Source of the DNA: DAOQVR01 sp035341665
GTDB taxonomy: Bacteria > Chloroflexota > Anaerolineae > JAAYZQ01
Reading direction: 5' to 3'
DNA: 64,000 bases
Assembly: GCA_035341665.1 (NCBI GenBank)
Contig: DAOQVR010000017.1
Coordinates: forward strand, 1 to 64,000
The notes beneath the pieces were generated by a model. The model was not told where the DNA came from. It ran no database searches and worked only from the letters and a program-made list of their open reading frames with translations. Positions 24,036 through 33,294 of this stretch are shown here, piece after piece. Within the stretch, counting starts at the first letter, position 1. Each line of letters begins with the position of its first letter. Made by a program: the position numbers and the translations under genes.

Positions 24036-25457
24036 ATGTTTCAGACCCTTGATCAGGCCAGGCAGTTCATCCAGGACCGCAGCGTGCGCATGGTGGATCT
24101 CAAGTACACCGATCTGTGGGGCCGCTGGCACCATGTCACCATCCCGTCTCGTGAGTTCACCTTTGACTTGACCCAGCAGGGCGTGGGATTCGATGCGTCG
24201 AGTGTCGGCCTCAAGCCGCTGAAGGCTGGTGACATGGTGATTGTCCCCGACCTGATGACCGGTTTCATGGATCCCTTCTGGGACGCCCCGACCCTCAGCT
24301 TCATCTGCTCGGCCAAGGAGGCCGACACCCGTGTCGACTTTCCTCGAGACCCGCGCAACATCGCCCGTCGGGCAGAAGCCTACCTCCAGGAAACAGGCAT
24401 TGCCGAGGCCAGTTGCTGGGGACCCGAGTACGAGTTCTACATCTTTGACTCAGTCGCGTACGAAAACGAGGTTCACCGCGTCGGCTACCGGCTCCAGTCC
24501 GCTGAAGGGGGCTGGAACAGCCCCACCGGCGGCCTCGGCTACTACATCCCCCTGCATGGGGGGTATCACGCCCATCCGCCCCGCGACTCGCTGTACAACT
24601 TGCGCAGCGAGATGTGCCTGAACCTGGAGGCCATGGGGGCTCCTGTCAAGTACCATCACCACGAGGTCGGAGGGCCCGGCCAGGTTGAGATCGAGACCCC
24701 GATGATGGGCTTGCTGCAAAGCGGCGACGTCACGATGTTGGTCAAGTATGCCACCAAAATGACCGCCGCCAGCCATAACCAGACGGTGACCTTCATGCCC
24801 AAGCCCCTCTTCGGCGAGGCCGGCAACGGCATGCACTTCCACCAGATGCTCACCCGCGGCGGACTCTCGCTCTTCTACGATCCGGCAGGCTATGCGGGAC
24901 TAAGCCAGCTTGCCCTTCACTATATCGGCGGACTCCTGACCCACGGCGCTGCGCTCCTGGCCTTCACCAACCCGAGCACCAACTCCTTCCGGCGGCTGGT
25001 ACCAGGGTACGAGGCGCCAGTCAATCTCTTTTTCTCCTTGGGCAACCGAAGCGCCGCAGTGCGTATCCCCAAGTATGCCTGCACACCCACCGACCAGCGC
25101 TTCGAGTTCCGCCCTCCCGACGCGACCTGCAACGTCTATCTGGCCTTGGCTGCACAGCTCATGGCCGGCCTGGATGGAATCCAGCGAAAGATAGATCCGA
25201 TGCAGGCCGGCTTCGGGCCCTTCGACAGCAACGTCTTTACCTGGAGCGAAGCGGAGCGCCGCAAGATCAAGGGTCTCCCTTCCTCCCTGGACGAGGCACT
25301 GGCGGCACTCGCAGCCGACCACGGGTTCCTTCTTGCGGGCGGCGTCATGGATGAGCAGTTCATCCGAGACTGGATCGACTTCAAGCTCACGCGCGAATAC
25401 ATGCAGGTGCGCGACCGGCCCCATCCCTACGAGATGGAGCTATACTTTGACGCCTAG
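24036..25457 (+). CDS. Glutamine synthetase type I (non-adenylylated type) or GS-like ligase
   Basis: The 473-aa product has FDASSV, EYEFYIF, HHHEVGGPGQVEIE, GNGMHFHQ, TNPSTNSFRRLVPGYEAPV and NRSAAVRIP, i.e. the metal, glutamate and ATP sites of GSI. At the adenylylation loop (family NLYDLPPEE) it reads SNVFTWSEAERR, so the modified tyrosine is Phe; control by adenylylation is not expected. ATG 24036 follows AAAGGAG. It is 10 nt upstream of hutU, suggesting an operon in which ammonia or glutamate from histidine is reused; a gamma-glutamyl ligase role is also possible. Confidence 0.87.
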   Translation: MFQTLDQARQFIQDRSVRMVDLKYTDLWGRWHHVTIPSREFTFDLTQQGVGFDASSVGLKPLKAGDMVIVPDLMTGFMDPFWDAPTLSFICSAKEADTRVDFPRDPRNIARRAEAYLQETGIAEASCWGPEYEFYIFDSVAYENEVHRVGYRLQSAEGGWNSPTGGLGYYIPLHGGYHAHPPRDSLYNLRSEMCLNLEAMGAPVKYHHHEVGGPGQVEIETPMMGLLQSGDVTMLVKYATKMTAASHNQTVTFMPKPLFGEAGNGMHFHQMLTRGGLSLFYDPAGYAGLSQLALHYIGGLLTHGAALLAFTNPSTNSFRRLVPGYEAPVNLFFSLGNRSAAVRIPKYACTPTDQRFEFRPPDATCNVYLALAAQLMAGLDGIQRKIDPMQAGFGPFDSNVFTWSEAERRKIKGLPSSLDEALAALAADHGFLLAGGVMDEQFIRDWIDFKLTREYMQVRDRPHPYEMELYFDA

Positions 25458-25467
25458 GAGGCCTGGC

Positions 25468-27156
25468 ATGCCGGCTCGAGAAGTCCACCCTCCCCGAGGG
25501 ACCCAGCTCACGTGCAAGAACTGGCTGATCGAAGCCCCCTTCCGCATGATCCAGCACAACCTGGATCCAGAGGTGGCGGGCGACCCGGCGCGCCTGATCG
25601 TATACGGGGGCAGGGGTCGCGCGGCGCGCAACTGGGAGTGCTTCGACGCCATCCTCGATGCTCTCCGCCGCCTGGAACCGGATGAGACCCTCTTGGTCCA
25701 GAGCGGCAAGCCGGTTGCCGTCTTTCGCACCCACGACGATGCGCCACGCGTCGTGATCGCCAACACCAACATCGTGCCTGCCTGGGCGACTCAGGCCAAC
25801 TTCGACCGATGGGAGGCCGAAGGACTGATCATGTACGGCCAGATGACCGCTGGATCGTGGATATACATCGGCACCCAGGGCATACTTCAGGGAACGTACG
25901 AGACCCTGGCCGCAGCTGCCCGGAAGCACTATGGGCCGGCGGCGAGCCTCCGCGGCAAGCTCGTGCTTACCGCCGGGCTGGGCGAAATGGGCGGAGCGCA
26001 GCCGCTCGCCGTCACCATGAATGACGGAGTGGCGCTCTGCGTCGAAATTGATCCGTGGCGGGCCCAACGCCGGCTGGACCACGGTTACCTTGACGTCGTG
26101 GTCGACAGCCTGGAAGAGGCAATGACCCTTGCTGAGGATGCTCGGCATCGTCAGCAGCCCAAGAGCATCGGCTTGTTGGGCAACGCTGCCGACATCCTGC
26201 CCGAGCTGGTGGTGCGCGGCATCATACCCGATATGGTGACCGACCAGACGTGCGCCCACGACCCGCTGATGTACGTCCCCAACGGGCTGAGCCTGGAGGC
26301 AGCCGCTGAGCTGCGGCGCGCAGACCCCCGGGAGTACCAGCGGCGGTCCATGCAGGCCATGGCAGACCACTGCAAGGCAATGGTCGAGATGCAGCAGCAC
26401 GGTGCCGTCGTCTTTGACTACGGCAACAACCTCCGCCAAATGGCGTTCAATGCGGGCTATCGCGACGTCAAGGTCGGTGGTGACCCCGCTGCGGACTGGG
26501 TCTATCCCGGTTTCGTGCCTGCCTACATCCGCCCCCTCTTCTGCGAGGGCCAGGGACCCTTCCGCTGGGTCGCGCTGTCGGGCGATCCCAACGACATCTA
26601 TGAGACCGACCAGATCATCATGGACCTCTTCCCCGAGAAGGAGCACCTGGTGCGCTGGATCAAGATGGCGCGACAGCGGGTCAAGTTCCAGGGACTGCCA
26701 AGCCGAATCTGCTGGTTGGGCTACGGCGAGCGCGACCGCGCCGGCCTCGCCTTCAACGATGCTGTGGCAAGCGGGCGGCTATCTGCCCCGATCGCCATCG
26801 GCCGCGATCATCTCGACTGCGGCTCCGTAGCAAGCCCGAACCGCGAGACCGAGGGCATGCGCGATGGTTCCGACGCCATCGCCGATTGGCCGCTCCTGAA
26901 CTTTGCCATGAACACCATCGGTGGAGCGACTTGGGTCAGCTACCATCACGGTGGCGGAGTTGGCATCGGGTACAGTCTTCATGCCGGACAGGTTATCGTA
27001 GCCGACGGGACGCCGGCAGCGGCGCGCCGTCTAGAGCGCGTCTTGACCTACGACCCCGGCATGGGCGTCGTTCGCCACGTCGACGCCGGATACCCCGAAG
27101 CAATTGCCTTTGCCCGCGAGCACGGTGTCCAAATCCCCATGCTCAGTGTTCAGTGA
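25468..27156 (+). CDS. hutU: Urocanate hydratase
   Basis: Converts urocanate to imidazolonepropionate, the second step of histidine breakdown. The 562-aa product has LIVYGGRGRAARNW, QMTAGSWIYIGTQGI, the NAD-binding GLGEMGGAQPLA, the catalytic cysteine region FCEGQGPFRWVALSGDP, and HLDCGSVASPNRETE. Length is typical (555-565). ATG 25468 follows TAGGAGGCC. hutH, hutI and hutG are not in the window. Confidence 0.95.
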   Translation: MPAREVHPPRGTQLTCKNWLIEAPFRMIQHNLDPEVAGDPARLIVYGGRGRAARNWECFDAILDALRRLEPDETLLVQSGKPVAVFRTHDDAPRVVIANTNIVPAWATQANFDRWEAEGLIMYGQMTAGSWIYIGTQGILQGTYETLAAAARKHYGPAASLRGKLVLTAGLGEMGGAQPLAVTMNDGVALCVEIDPWRAQRRLDHGYLDVVVDSLEEAMTLAEDARHRQQPKSIGLLGNAADILPELVVRGIIPDMVTDQTCAHDPLMYVPNGLSLEAAAELRRADPREYQRRSMQAMADHCKAMVEMQQHGAVVFDYGNNLRQMAFNAGYRDVKVGGDPAADWVYPGFVPAYIRPLFCEGQGPFRWVALSGDPNDIYETDQIIMDLFPEKEHLVRWIKMARQRVKFQGLPSRICWLGYGERDRAGLAFNDAVASGRLSAPIAIGRDHLDCGSVASPNRETEGMRDGSDAIADWPLLNFAMNTIGGATWVSYHHGGGVGIGYSLHAGQVIVADGTPAAARRLERVLTYDPGMGVVRHVDAGYPEAIAFAREHGVQIPMLSVQ

Positions 27157-27171
27157 GAAACACTCCGTCCT

Positions 27172-27196
27172 GCACCTTGCACATTGTGCATTCGGC
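27172..27196. repeat. Spacer repeat, outlying copy upstream of the PBP gene
   Basis: TGCACCTTGCACATTGTGCATT carries both arm words of the family found in the ribosomal operon. It is 10 kb away from the nearest other copy, so the family is not limited to that operon. Confidence 0.6.
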
Positions 27197-27218
27197 CTTG
27201 TTCTGCTAGCATCTGGCC

Positions 27219-30200
27219 ATGAGAACTGAGCAGACGATTTGGCTGCTGCGGCAGCGCCGCGAGCGCCGGACGAGAAACAGGGGCGGCCCGGGCAAGGTTG
27301 CTGCGGGTGTCTTGGGCAGCCTTGCCGCCATTCTGCTCCTGGGCGCTGTGCTCACCGTTCTGGGTGCCGCCGGCACCGCGGTGGGCGTCTACGCCTATTT
27401 CGCCCAGGACCTCCCCGACCCAAACGAGATCGTCACCGCCCAGGAAAAGTTCGAGACGACCAAGATCTACGACCGAACCGGTCAGACCCTGCTGATGGAA
27501 GTGATCGATCCACGCCGGGCCGACCGCGAAAAGGTGCCGATAGACCAGATCCCTCTCACACTGCGCCACGCCACCGTCGCACTGGAGGACAAGACCTTCT
27601 ACCAGAACATGGGGGTTGACCCCGCAGGCATCGCCCGTGCCTTTGTCTCGAACCTTCAGGGAAACCAGGTCCAGGGTGGTAGCTCTATCACCGTGCAGCT
27701 CGTCAAGAACATTCTGATCCCTGAGGAAGAGCGTTACGTTCTATCGTACAGCCGCAAGATCAAAGAGGCCATGCTGGCCGTCGAAATCTCCCGCCTCTAC
27801 TCCAAAGACCAAATACTGGAGTGGTATCTGAACAGCAACGACTATGGCAACTGGGCGATCGGCGTGGAGGCGGCTGCACAGGCCTACTTTGGCAAGCACG
27901 CCCGCGACCTGGATCTGGCCGAGTGCGCCATGCTCGCGCCCATTCCACAGTACCCTGGCATGAATCCTGTCTACAACCCGGAGCAGGCCAAGAAGCGGCA
28001 GGGCATCGCCCTCCAACGCATGGTGGAAGAGGGCTACGTCACCCAGACCGAGGCTGACGCAGCCTTTGCTCAGGAGCTGGATATCCACACCGCAACGCTC
28101 AAGCGCTACGACATCGTGGCCCCGCACTTTGCCATGTACGTCCGCAAGCAGCTGGTGGATATGTACGGCGAGCAGGTGCTTTACACGGACGGGCTGCGGG
28201 TCTACACCACCATCGACCTCGACATGCAGCGCATCGCCGACGAAGAGGCAAATGCACAGGTCAGAGCATTGCAGGAAGACAAGAAGGACGTCTCCAATGC
28301 CGCCGTTGTGGTTCTGCGTGCACGCACCGGCGAAATCCTGGCCATGACGGGCAGCATCGACTACTGGAACGAGGAGATTGACGGCAACGTAAACGTGGCC
28401 ACCGCTCCACGCCAGCCCGGCTCTTCGTTCAAGCCTTTCGCGTACCTGACCGCCTTTCACCAGGGCTACACGGCGCAGGAGATGGTCATGGACGTGCACT
28501 CCTGCTTCGATGACTGGCCCAACCCACCCTACTGCCCTGAGAACTACGACCGCAAGTATCACGGCGCGCAGAGCTTCCGTACGGCCCTTGCCAGGTCCTA
28601 CAACATCCCGGCTGTCAAGGTCCTCGACAAGGTCGGGGTGGACAACGTGATCCGCAATGCCCATGCGCTGGGCATCAATACCCTCAACATGGACCTGGAT
28701 TACTACGGCTTGAGTTTGGTCCTCGGTGGAGGCGAAGTCTGGCTGCTGGACATGGCGTACGCCTACAGCGTCTTTGCCAACGGCGGAGTGATGATGGGCC
28801 AGCCCACCAAGCTCCAGCAGCCTGGCTACCGGGAGCTGGACCCCGTGTCGGTCCTGCGCGTGGAGGATGCCACAGGGAAGGTGCTTTTCCAGTACGACCA
28901 ACCCCAGGCGCGCGACATTGTCCTCTCAGACGGCAGCGCGCTGACACCGCAGGAGGCCTACCTCCTCACCGATGTCCTCTCCGACAACAACGCACGGGCT
29001 GCCGCTTTCGGCAGCAACAGCGTCCTCAAGCTCAGCCGACCCGCTGCAGTCAAGACCGGCACCACGACTGACTTCCGCGACACCTGGACCGTTGGCTACA
29101 CTCCCCAGATCGTCACGGGCGTCTGGGTCGGCAACAACGACAACACCCCGATGGAGGGGGTCTCCAGCACGCATGGCGCCGGTCCTCTCTGGCACAACGT
29201 CATGGAGCGCATCTACGGCGAGGGGCATGCGGCCCGCATCTTGGGCGAGGTTGCGCTCTCCTTTCCCGTTCCTGACGGGCTTACCTCTGTGCAAGTCTGC
29301 TCTGTGTCGGGGCTTCTCCCCACCGAGTACGATCCGAAAAGGATCACGGCCACCTTCATCGCCGGTACCGAGCCCACCGAATACTGCAACGTTCATCACC
29401 TGGAGCGGGTGAACAAGTTCACTGGCAAGCTGGCCACCGTCTGCACCCCTCTCGATCAGGTGGAAGAGCGAGTCTACGAGATCTTCCCTCCCGAGGCCGC
29501 CGACTGGGTGCGCGAGCAAGGGATCCCGCAGCCTCCGACCCAGCGCGACGAGATCTATGGCTGCAGCCCCGAGAGCGGCGATGTGGTCGTCAGCACGCCC
29601 ACGCTTGGGGGTCACGTGGCCGGCATCGTGGCCGTACGCGGCAATGCCCGGTCGGGCAATTTCGCACTCTACCGCCTTCGCTTCGGAGAAGGGCTCAACC
29701 CGTCCTCCTGGACGCAGATCGGGGGCGATCACTACAATCAGGTGACCGGCGATGTGCTCGAATTCTGGGACGTCCGCGGGCTTCGGGACGGCCTATACAC
29801 CCTGGAGCTGGCCGTCGTCGATGGCAGCCAATGGACCAACACCTCGACCATCTATGTGACGGTGGACAATACCCCGCCTCAAGCCTACGTCGGCTACCCG
29901 TGGCCCGGCCGCGTCTATGTGATGGAAAAAGACGAGTGGGCCAATCTATACGCCGACGTCAGTGACAATGTCCTGATCGATCGCGTCGAGTTCTACCTCG
30001 ATGACGAGCTGCTCGACTACAGCGTGGTAGAGCCCTACGGCATCAAGTGGGTCCTGACCATGCAGGATCTGAGGCCCAATCGCAACATGGCCCCGGTCTA
30101 TGGCACCGAGACCATCACCAACCCTGATGGGACCGTCACCACCGTACCGATCACTGTCACGTGGGTCGAGGTGAGCCCGGACCGCAAGACCATCACCCAG

Positions 30201-30536
30201 ACGTGGCATTCCGGCGCGATGGTCATCTCCAGCACCCATGGCTACACCGAGTCGCACGTGGTCAAGGTCATCGCCCTTGACGCCGCCGGAAACAAGACGG
30301 AGAGCGAGCAGGTTCGCTTCTACGTCATCCACAAGCCCAAGGAGAAAAAGGCGGAGGTCCCCCTATACTTCCATGACCACGGGCAGGATCATGGGGCGCC
30401 GTTTGGTCTGCGCGTAAAGGAGCTCGCCGAGGCCGTCCTTAATCCGGGAGGCAAGCTCTGCCCTGGACCCGCCACCCTGCAGAGCTTCCACGATCCGCCC
30501 AGACGCCAGGTCGATCAGCTCGCCCGCCTCACGTAG
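27219..30536 (+). CDS. Bifunctional penicillin-binding protein, class A
   Basis: Polymerises and cross-links peptidoglycan at the outer face of the membrane. After a basic start there is one TM helix (about residues 27-58), a GT51 domain (TVALEDKTFYQNMGVDP, GGSSITVQLVKN, about 90-260), and a transpeptidase domain with SxxK at S402-K405, SYN near 460 and KTGT at 612-615. From about 780 come two Ig-like repeats, a large extension. The last about 57 residues lie antisense to rnj (overlap 174 nt) and look like read-through after the natural end near FYVIHKPK. Total 1105 aa. Confidence 0.92.
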   Translation: MRTEQTIWLLRQRRERRTRNRGGPGKVAAGVLGSLAAILLLGAVLTVLGAAGTAVGVYAYFAQDLPDPNEIVTAQEKFETTKIYDRTGQTLLMEVIDPRRADREKVPIDQIPLTLRHATVALEDKTFYQNMGVDPAGIARAFVSNLQGNQVQGGSSITVQLVKNILIPEEERYVLSYSRKIKEAMLAVEISRLYSKDQILEWYLNSNDYGNWAIGVEAAAQAYFGKHARDLDLAECAMLAPIPQYPGMNPVYNPEQAKKRQGIALQRMVEEGYVTQTEADAAFAQELDIHTATLKRYDIVAPHFAMYVRKQLVDMYGEQVLYTDGLRVYTTIDLDMQRIADEEANAQVRALQEDKKDVSNAAVVVLRARTGEILAMTGSIDYWNEEIDGNVNVATAPRQPGSSFKPFAYLTAFHQGYTAQEMVMDVHSCFDDWPNPPYCPENYDRKYHGAQSFRTALARSYNIPAVKVLDKVGVDNVIRNAHALGINTLNMDLDYYGLSLVLGGGEVWLLDMAYAYSVFANGGVMMGQPTKLQQPGYRELDPVSVLRVEDATGKVLFQYDQPQARDIVLSDGSALTPQEAYLLTDVLSDNNARAAAFGSNSVLKLSRPAAVKTGTTTDFRDTWTVGYTPQIVTGVWVGNNDNTPMEGVSSTHGAGPLWHNVMERIYGEGHAARILGEVALSFPVPDGLTSVQVCSVSGLLPTEYDPKRITATFIAGTEPTEYCNVHHLERVNKFTGKLATVCTPLDQVEERVYEIFPPEAADWVREQGIPQPPTQRDEIYGCSPESGDVVVSTPTLGGHVAGIVAVRGNARSGNFALYRLRFGEGLNPSSWTQIGGDHYNQVTGDVLEFWDVRGLRDGLYTLELAVVDGSQWTNTSTIYVTVDNTPPQAYVGYPWPGRVYVMEKDEWANLYADVSDNVLIDRVEFYLDDELLDYSVVEPYGIKWVLTMQDLRPNRNMAPVYGTETITNPDGTVTTVPITVTWVEVSPDRKTITQTWHSGAMVISSTHGYTESHVVKVIALDAAGNKTESEQVRFYVIHKPKEKKAEVPLYFHDHGQDHGAPFGLRVKELAEAVLNPGGKLCPGPATLQSFHDPPRRQVDQLARLT

Positions 30537-32009
30537 GTAGACGAAACCGCGTGTGATGATCTCCGGCCCCTGGACGAGCTCACCGCTGTCGGCAGCCACC
30601 GCCACTACCACGACCACAAACCCATCCCGCGACAACAGGTGACGATCGCGCAGCACAACGCTGCCTACATCGCCCACCCCCAGGCCGTCTACCAGTACGT
30701 GGCCTTCCGCCACTTTATCAACCACCCTTCCCCAGTCTGGGCCAAACTCCAGCACCTGCCCGCTCTCGACCACGAATATCCTCTCCCGCGGGATACCCAT
30801 CTGCTCTGCAATCCGGGCGTGGTGGACCAGGTGTCGGTACTCCCCATGGATAGGCACAAAGAAGCGCGGCCGCGTGAGGCCAAGCATCATCTTGTGCTCC
30901 TCTCGGCTGGCATGGCCCGAAACATGGACCGGGGCAAGCTCGTGGTAGTACACTTCGGCCCCTGCGCGGTACAGGTTGTCAATAGTGCGGTTGACCAGCT
31001 CTTCGTTGCCTGGGATGGGCGTCGACGAGATGACGACGTGGTCTCCCGGACGGATGTTGACCTGGCGATGCTCCCCCACGGCCATGCGTACGAGCGCCGA
31101 CGTGGGCTCGCCCTGGCTGCCCGTGCAGGCGATCGCCACCTGCTCGGGTGGCAGGCTGTTCATCTGATGCGGGCTCAACAGGTCCTCGGGACTTAGGTCC
31201 ATGTAGCCCAGCTCGGCAGCCCGCCTGACATATTCTAGCATGCTCCGTCCGACGATGCCCAGCCGGCGCCCGTGTTTCCGCGCCACGTCCCACACGAGTT
31301 GGACGCGCGAGATGTTTGAGGCGAACGTGGCGACGATGATTCGCCCCGTCGCCGAGGAAAAGATGCGGTCGAGCGTATCGCCGACAACTTGCTCCGATGG
31401 AGTCTGCCCTTCGGCTTCGGCATTGGTCGAATCGGAGAGAAGGACGTGGACGCCGCGCTCTCCCATCTCCGCGAGCCTGGCATAGTCCGTCAGCCGGCCG
31501 TCCACGGGGGTCTGGTCGAACTTAAAGTCGCCCGAGTGCACGATCAGGCCGGCAAGTGTCGTGATCGCCACCCCGATCCCATCGGGAATCGAGTGGCACA
31601 CGCGAAAGAACTCGACCCGGAACGGCCCAAGGCTCAGCACGTCTTGAGGGGAGATGGTGCGCAGGTCGGCCCCGGCAAGGAGGTGGTGCTCCTTGAGCCT
31701 CACCTCGACGAGGCCTTGCGTCAGCCGGGTAGCAAAGATCGGAGCATGCACCTCCTGCAATAGGTAGGGCAGCGCTCCGATGTGATCCTCGTGTCCATGG
31801 GTGACGATGATCGCCTCGACCTGCTCCCTCCGCTCCAGGACGTACGTCATGTCTGGGATGACAATGTCAATCCCCAGCATGTCGCTCTCGGGGAACATGA
31901 GACCGCAGTCAATGATCAACAGCCGGCCGCCGGCCTCCACCACCATCATGTTCTTGCCTATCTGGCCGACTCCGCCCAGCGGGATGATCTTGATGCTGTT
32001 CTCGGACAA
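30363..32009 (-). CDS. rnj: Ribonuclease J
   Basis: Exo/endoribonuclease of the metallo-beta-lactamase/beta-CASP fold for mRNA decay and rRNA processing. It has LGGVGQIGKN, the HGHEDHIGA motif (metal site), IVHSGDFKFDQTP, STNAEAEG, HVSGHAS and PIHGEYRHL. TTG 32009 gives 548 aa and follows GAGAGGTG with 7-nt spacing; ATG 32060 (565 aa) has a weaker site and adds a non-conserved N-terminus. It ends the tsaE-tsaB-rimI-udg-rnj operon and overlaps the PBP 3' end. Confidence 0.94.
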   Translation of the reverse strand: MSENSIKIIPLGGVGQIGKNMMVVEAGGRLLIIDCGLMFPESDMLGIDIVIPDMTYVLERREQVEAIIVTHGHEDHIGALPYLLQEVHAPIFATRLTQGLVEVRLKEHHLLAGADLRTISPQDVLSLGPFRVEFFRVCHSIPDGIGVAITTLAGLIVHSGDFKFDQTPVDGRLTDYARLAEMGERGVHVLLSDSTNAEAEGQTPSEQVVGDTLDRIFSSATGRIIVATFASNISRVQLVWDVARKHGRRLGIVGRSMLEYVRRAAELGYMDLSPEDLLSPHQMNSLPPEQVAIACTGSQGEPTSALVRMAVGEHRQVNIRPGDHVVISSTPIPGNEELVNRTIDNLYRAGAEVYYHELAPVHVSGHASREEHKMMLGLTRPRFFVPIHGEYRHLVHHARIAEQMGIPRERIFVVESGQVLEFGPDWGRVVDKVAEGHVLVDGLGVGDVGSVVLRDRHLLSRDGFVVVVVAVAADSGELVQGPEIITRGFVYLREAGELIDLASGRIVEALQGGGSRAELASRIKDGLGELLYAQTKRRPMILPVVMEV

Positions 32010-32065
32010 GAGACTGCACCTCTCTGATTGCGGGGGCAGGATCTTCCTCTGTTCCCCCATTTGCC

Positions 32066-32671
32066 CTAGAAGAGGCTCAGCTGCTCAGCTTGGGGCGGCT
32101 CTGGTTTCTCTTCATCAATCTCCTCCACCTTGGCCAGCAGCCCCGGCAGCTTGGCAAAGTCCTCCTCCACGATCGAACGCCACTTCGGTTGGTGTAGTGC
32201 CGCTGCTGGATGGAACATCGGGAAGTAGATCACCCCCCCTGCGCGCTTTGGCTGACCGTGGATGCGTGATATCGAGGCCCCCGGAAAGTAGCGTGCCATC
32301 GAGAATCGCCCAAGCGTGACCACGACTCGAGGGCGGATCAGCTCGATCTGCCGGTCCAGGTACGGGCGGCAGGCTTCGACCTCCTCCGGCTCTGGGTCTC
32401 GGTTGCCGGGGGGGCGGCACTTGATCACGTTGGCAATATAGACGTCTGCCCTTTTCAGACCGATCTGGCCGAGCAGCTCCTCCAGGTATTGGCCGGCCAG
32501 GCCGACGAAGGGTCTTCCCTGCCGGTCTTCGTGAAATCCCGGCCCTTCGCCGATGAACAGCATACTCGCGTTCTCGGGGCCTTCTCCCGGCACCGCGTTC
32601 GTCCGCCCCAGCGCGAGCTGGCACTTGCGGCACGCTCGGATCTCTTCATAGAGAACGTCAAGTTGCGACAC
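32066..32671 (-). CDS. Uracil-DNA glycosylase, family 4 (Fe-S)
   Basis: Removes uracil from DNA. The 201-aa product has CRKCQLALGRTNAVPG, GEGPGFHEDRQGRPFVGLAG (motif A), KCRPPGNRDPEPEE and MFHPAAAL. Four cysteines (CxxC near the start, KC and EAC) would hold a 4Fe-4S cluster. GTG 32671 is chosen because GAGGAG lies 7 nt upstream; an ATG at 32752 would overlap rimI. Confidence 0.92.
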   Translation of the reverse strand: MSQLDVLYEEIRACRKCQLALGRTNAVPGEGPENASMLFIGEGPGFHEDRQGRPFVGLAGQYLEELLGQIGLKRADVYIANVIKCRPPGNRDPEPEEVEACRPYLDRQIELIRPRVVVTLGRFSMARYFPGASISRIHGQPKRAGGVIYFPMFHPAAALHQPKWRSIVEEDFAKLPGLLAKVEEIDEEKPEPPQAEQLSLF

Positions 32672-32691
32672 CCTTCGTCTCCTCGGTAGGT

Positions 32692-33294
32692 CTATGCGTT
32701 GCTTTCTCTTCCGCCATCCTCTTGAAGGCGAGCTTCCAGCCGCGAGCGGCACAACCCCAAGAGGGCCTGGAATCGCGGGCCGTGCAGGTCAGGGGTAGCC
32801 ATGATATACGCATCTTCGTTGTTGTCAGAGTAGTAGGCCTTCTGAACCGACACGATATCGAACCCATACCTGCGGTACAGAGCCACTGCCCCGAGGTTCG
32901 AGATGCGCACCTCGAGGGTAGCTCGTCGCGCCTCCAGTTCCTGGCCTCGTTCCAGCAGGGCAATCAGGAGTAGCTCTCCCAGGCCCCGTCGCCTCCAGTC
33001 GGGATGTACGGCGATGGTGCTCACATGGATCTCGTCCACCAGCAGCCACGCCCCGGCGTATCCGAGCACAGGCGGCGGAGCCTGTCCGAGCAGCCGCTGC
33101 AGGGCAGACCCCAGTGGGCCCTGCCAGCGTGGCTTGGGCCGGACCACGCGCATTGTGCTGTGCGGGTTCTCGGTGATCTCATATCGGTACGCGCGGGCCG
33201 ACCAGGGCGACGAGAACGAGGCCCGTTCAATGAGCAGGACTTGGTCCACGTCGCTCAGGCCCATGGGCTCGACCACAAAGAGGCCGCTATTCAT
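32692..33294 (-). CDS. rimI: Ribosomal-protein-alanine N-acetyltransferase (GNAT)
   Basis: GNAT-fold acetyltransferase. The 200-aa product begins at ATG 33294 and has IERASFSSPWSARAY, the acetyl-CoA loop DWRRRGLGELLL, EVRISNLGAVALYRRYGF and YYSDNNEDAYIM, typical of RimI. An insertion about residues 45-70 lengthens it beyond the usual 150-160 aa. It overlaps tsaB by 8 nt. Neighbours tsaB and tsaE support the RimI assignment. Confidence 0.9.
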   Translation of the reverse strand: MNSGLFVVEPMGLSDVDQVLLIERASFSSPWSARAYRYEITENPHSTMRVVRPKPRWQGPLGSALQRLLGQAPPPVLGYAGAWLLVDEIHVSTIAVHPDWRRRGLGELLLIALLERGQELEARRATLEVRISNLGAVALYRRYGFDIVSVQKAYYSDNNEDAYIMATPDLHGPRFQALLGLCRSRLEARLQEDGGRESNA

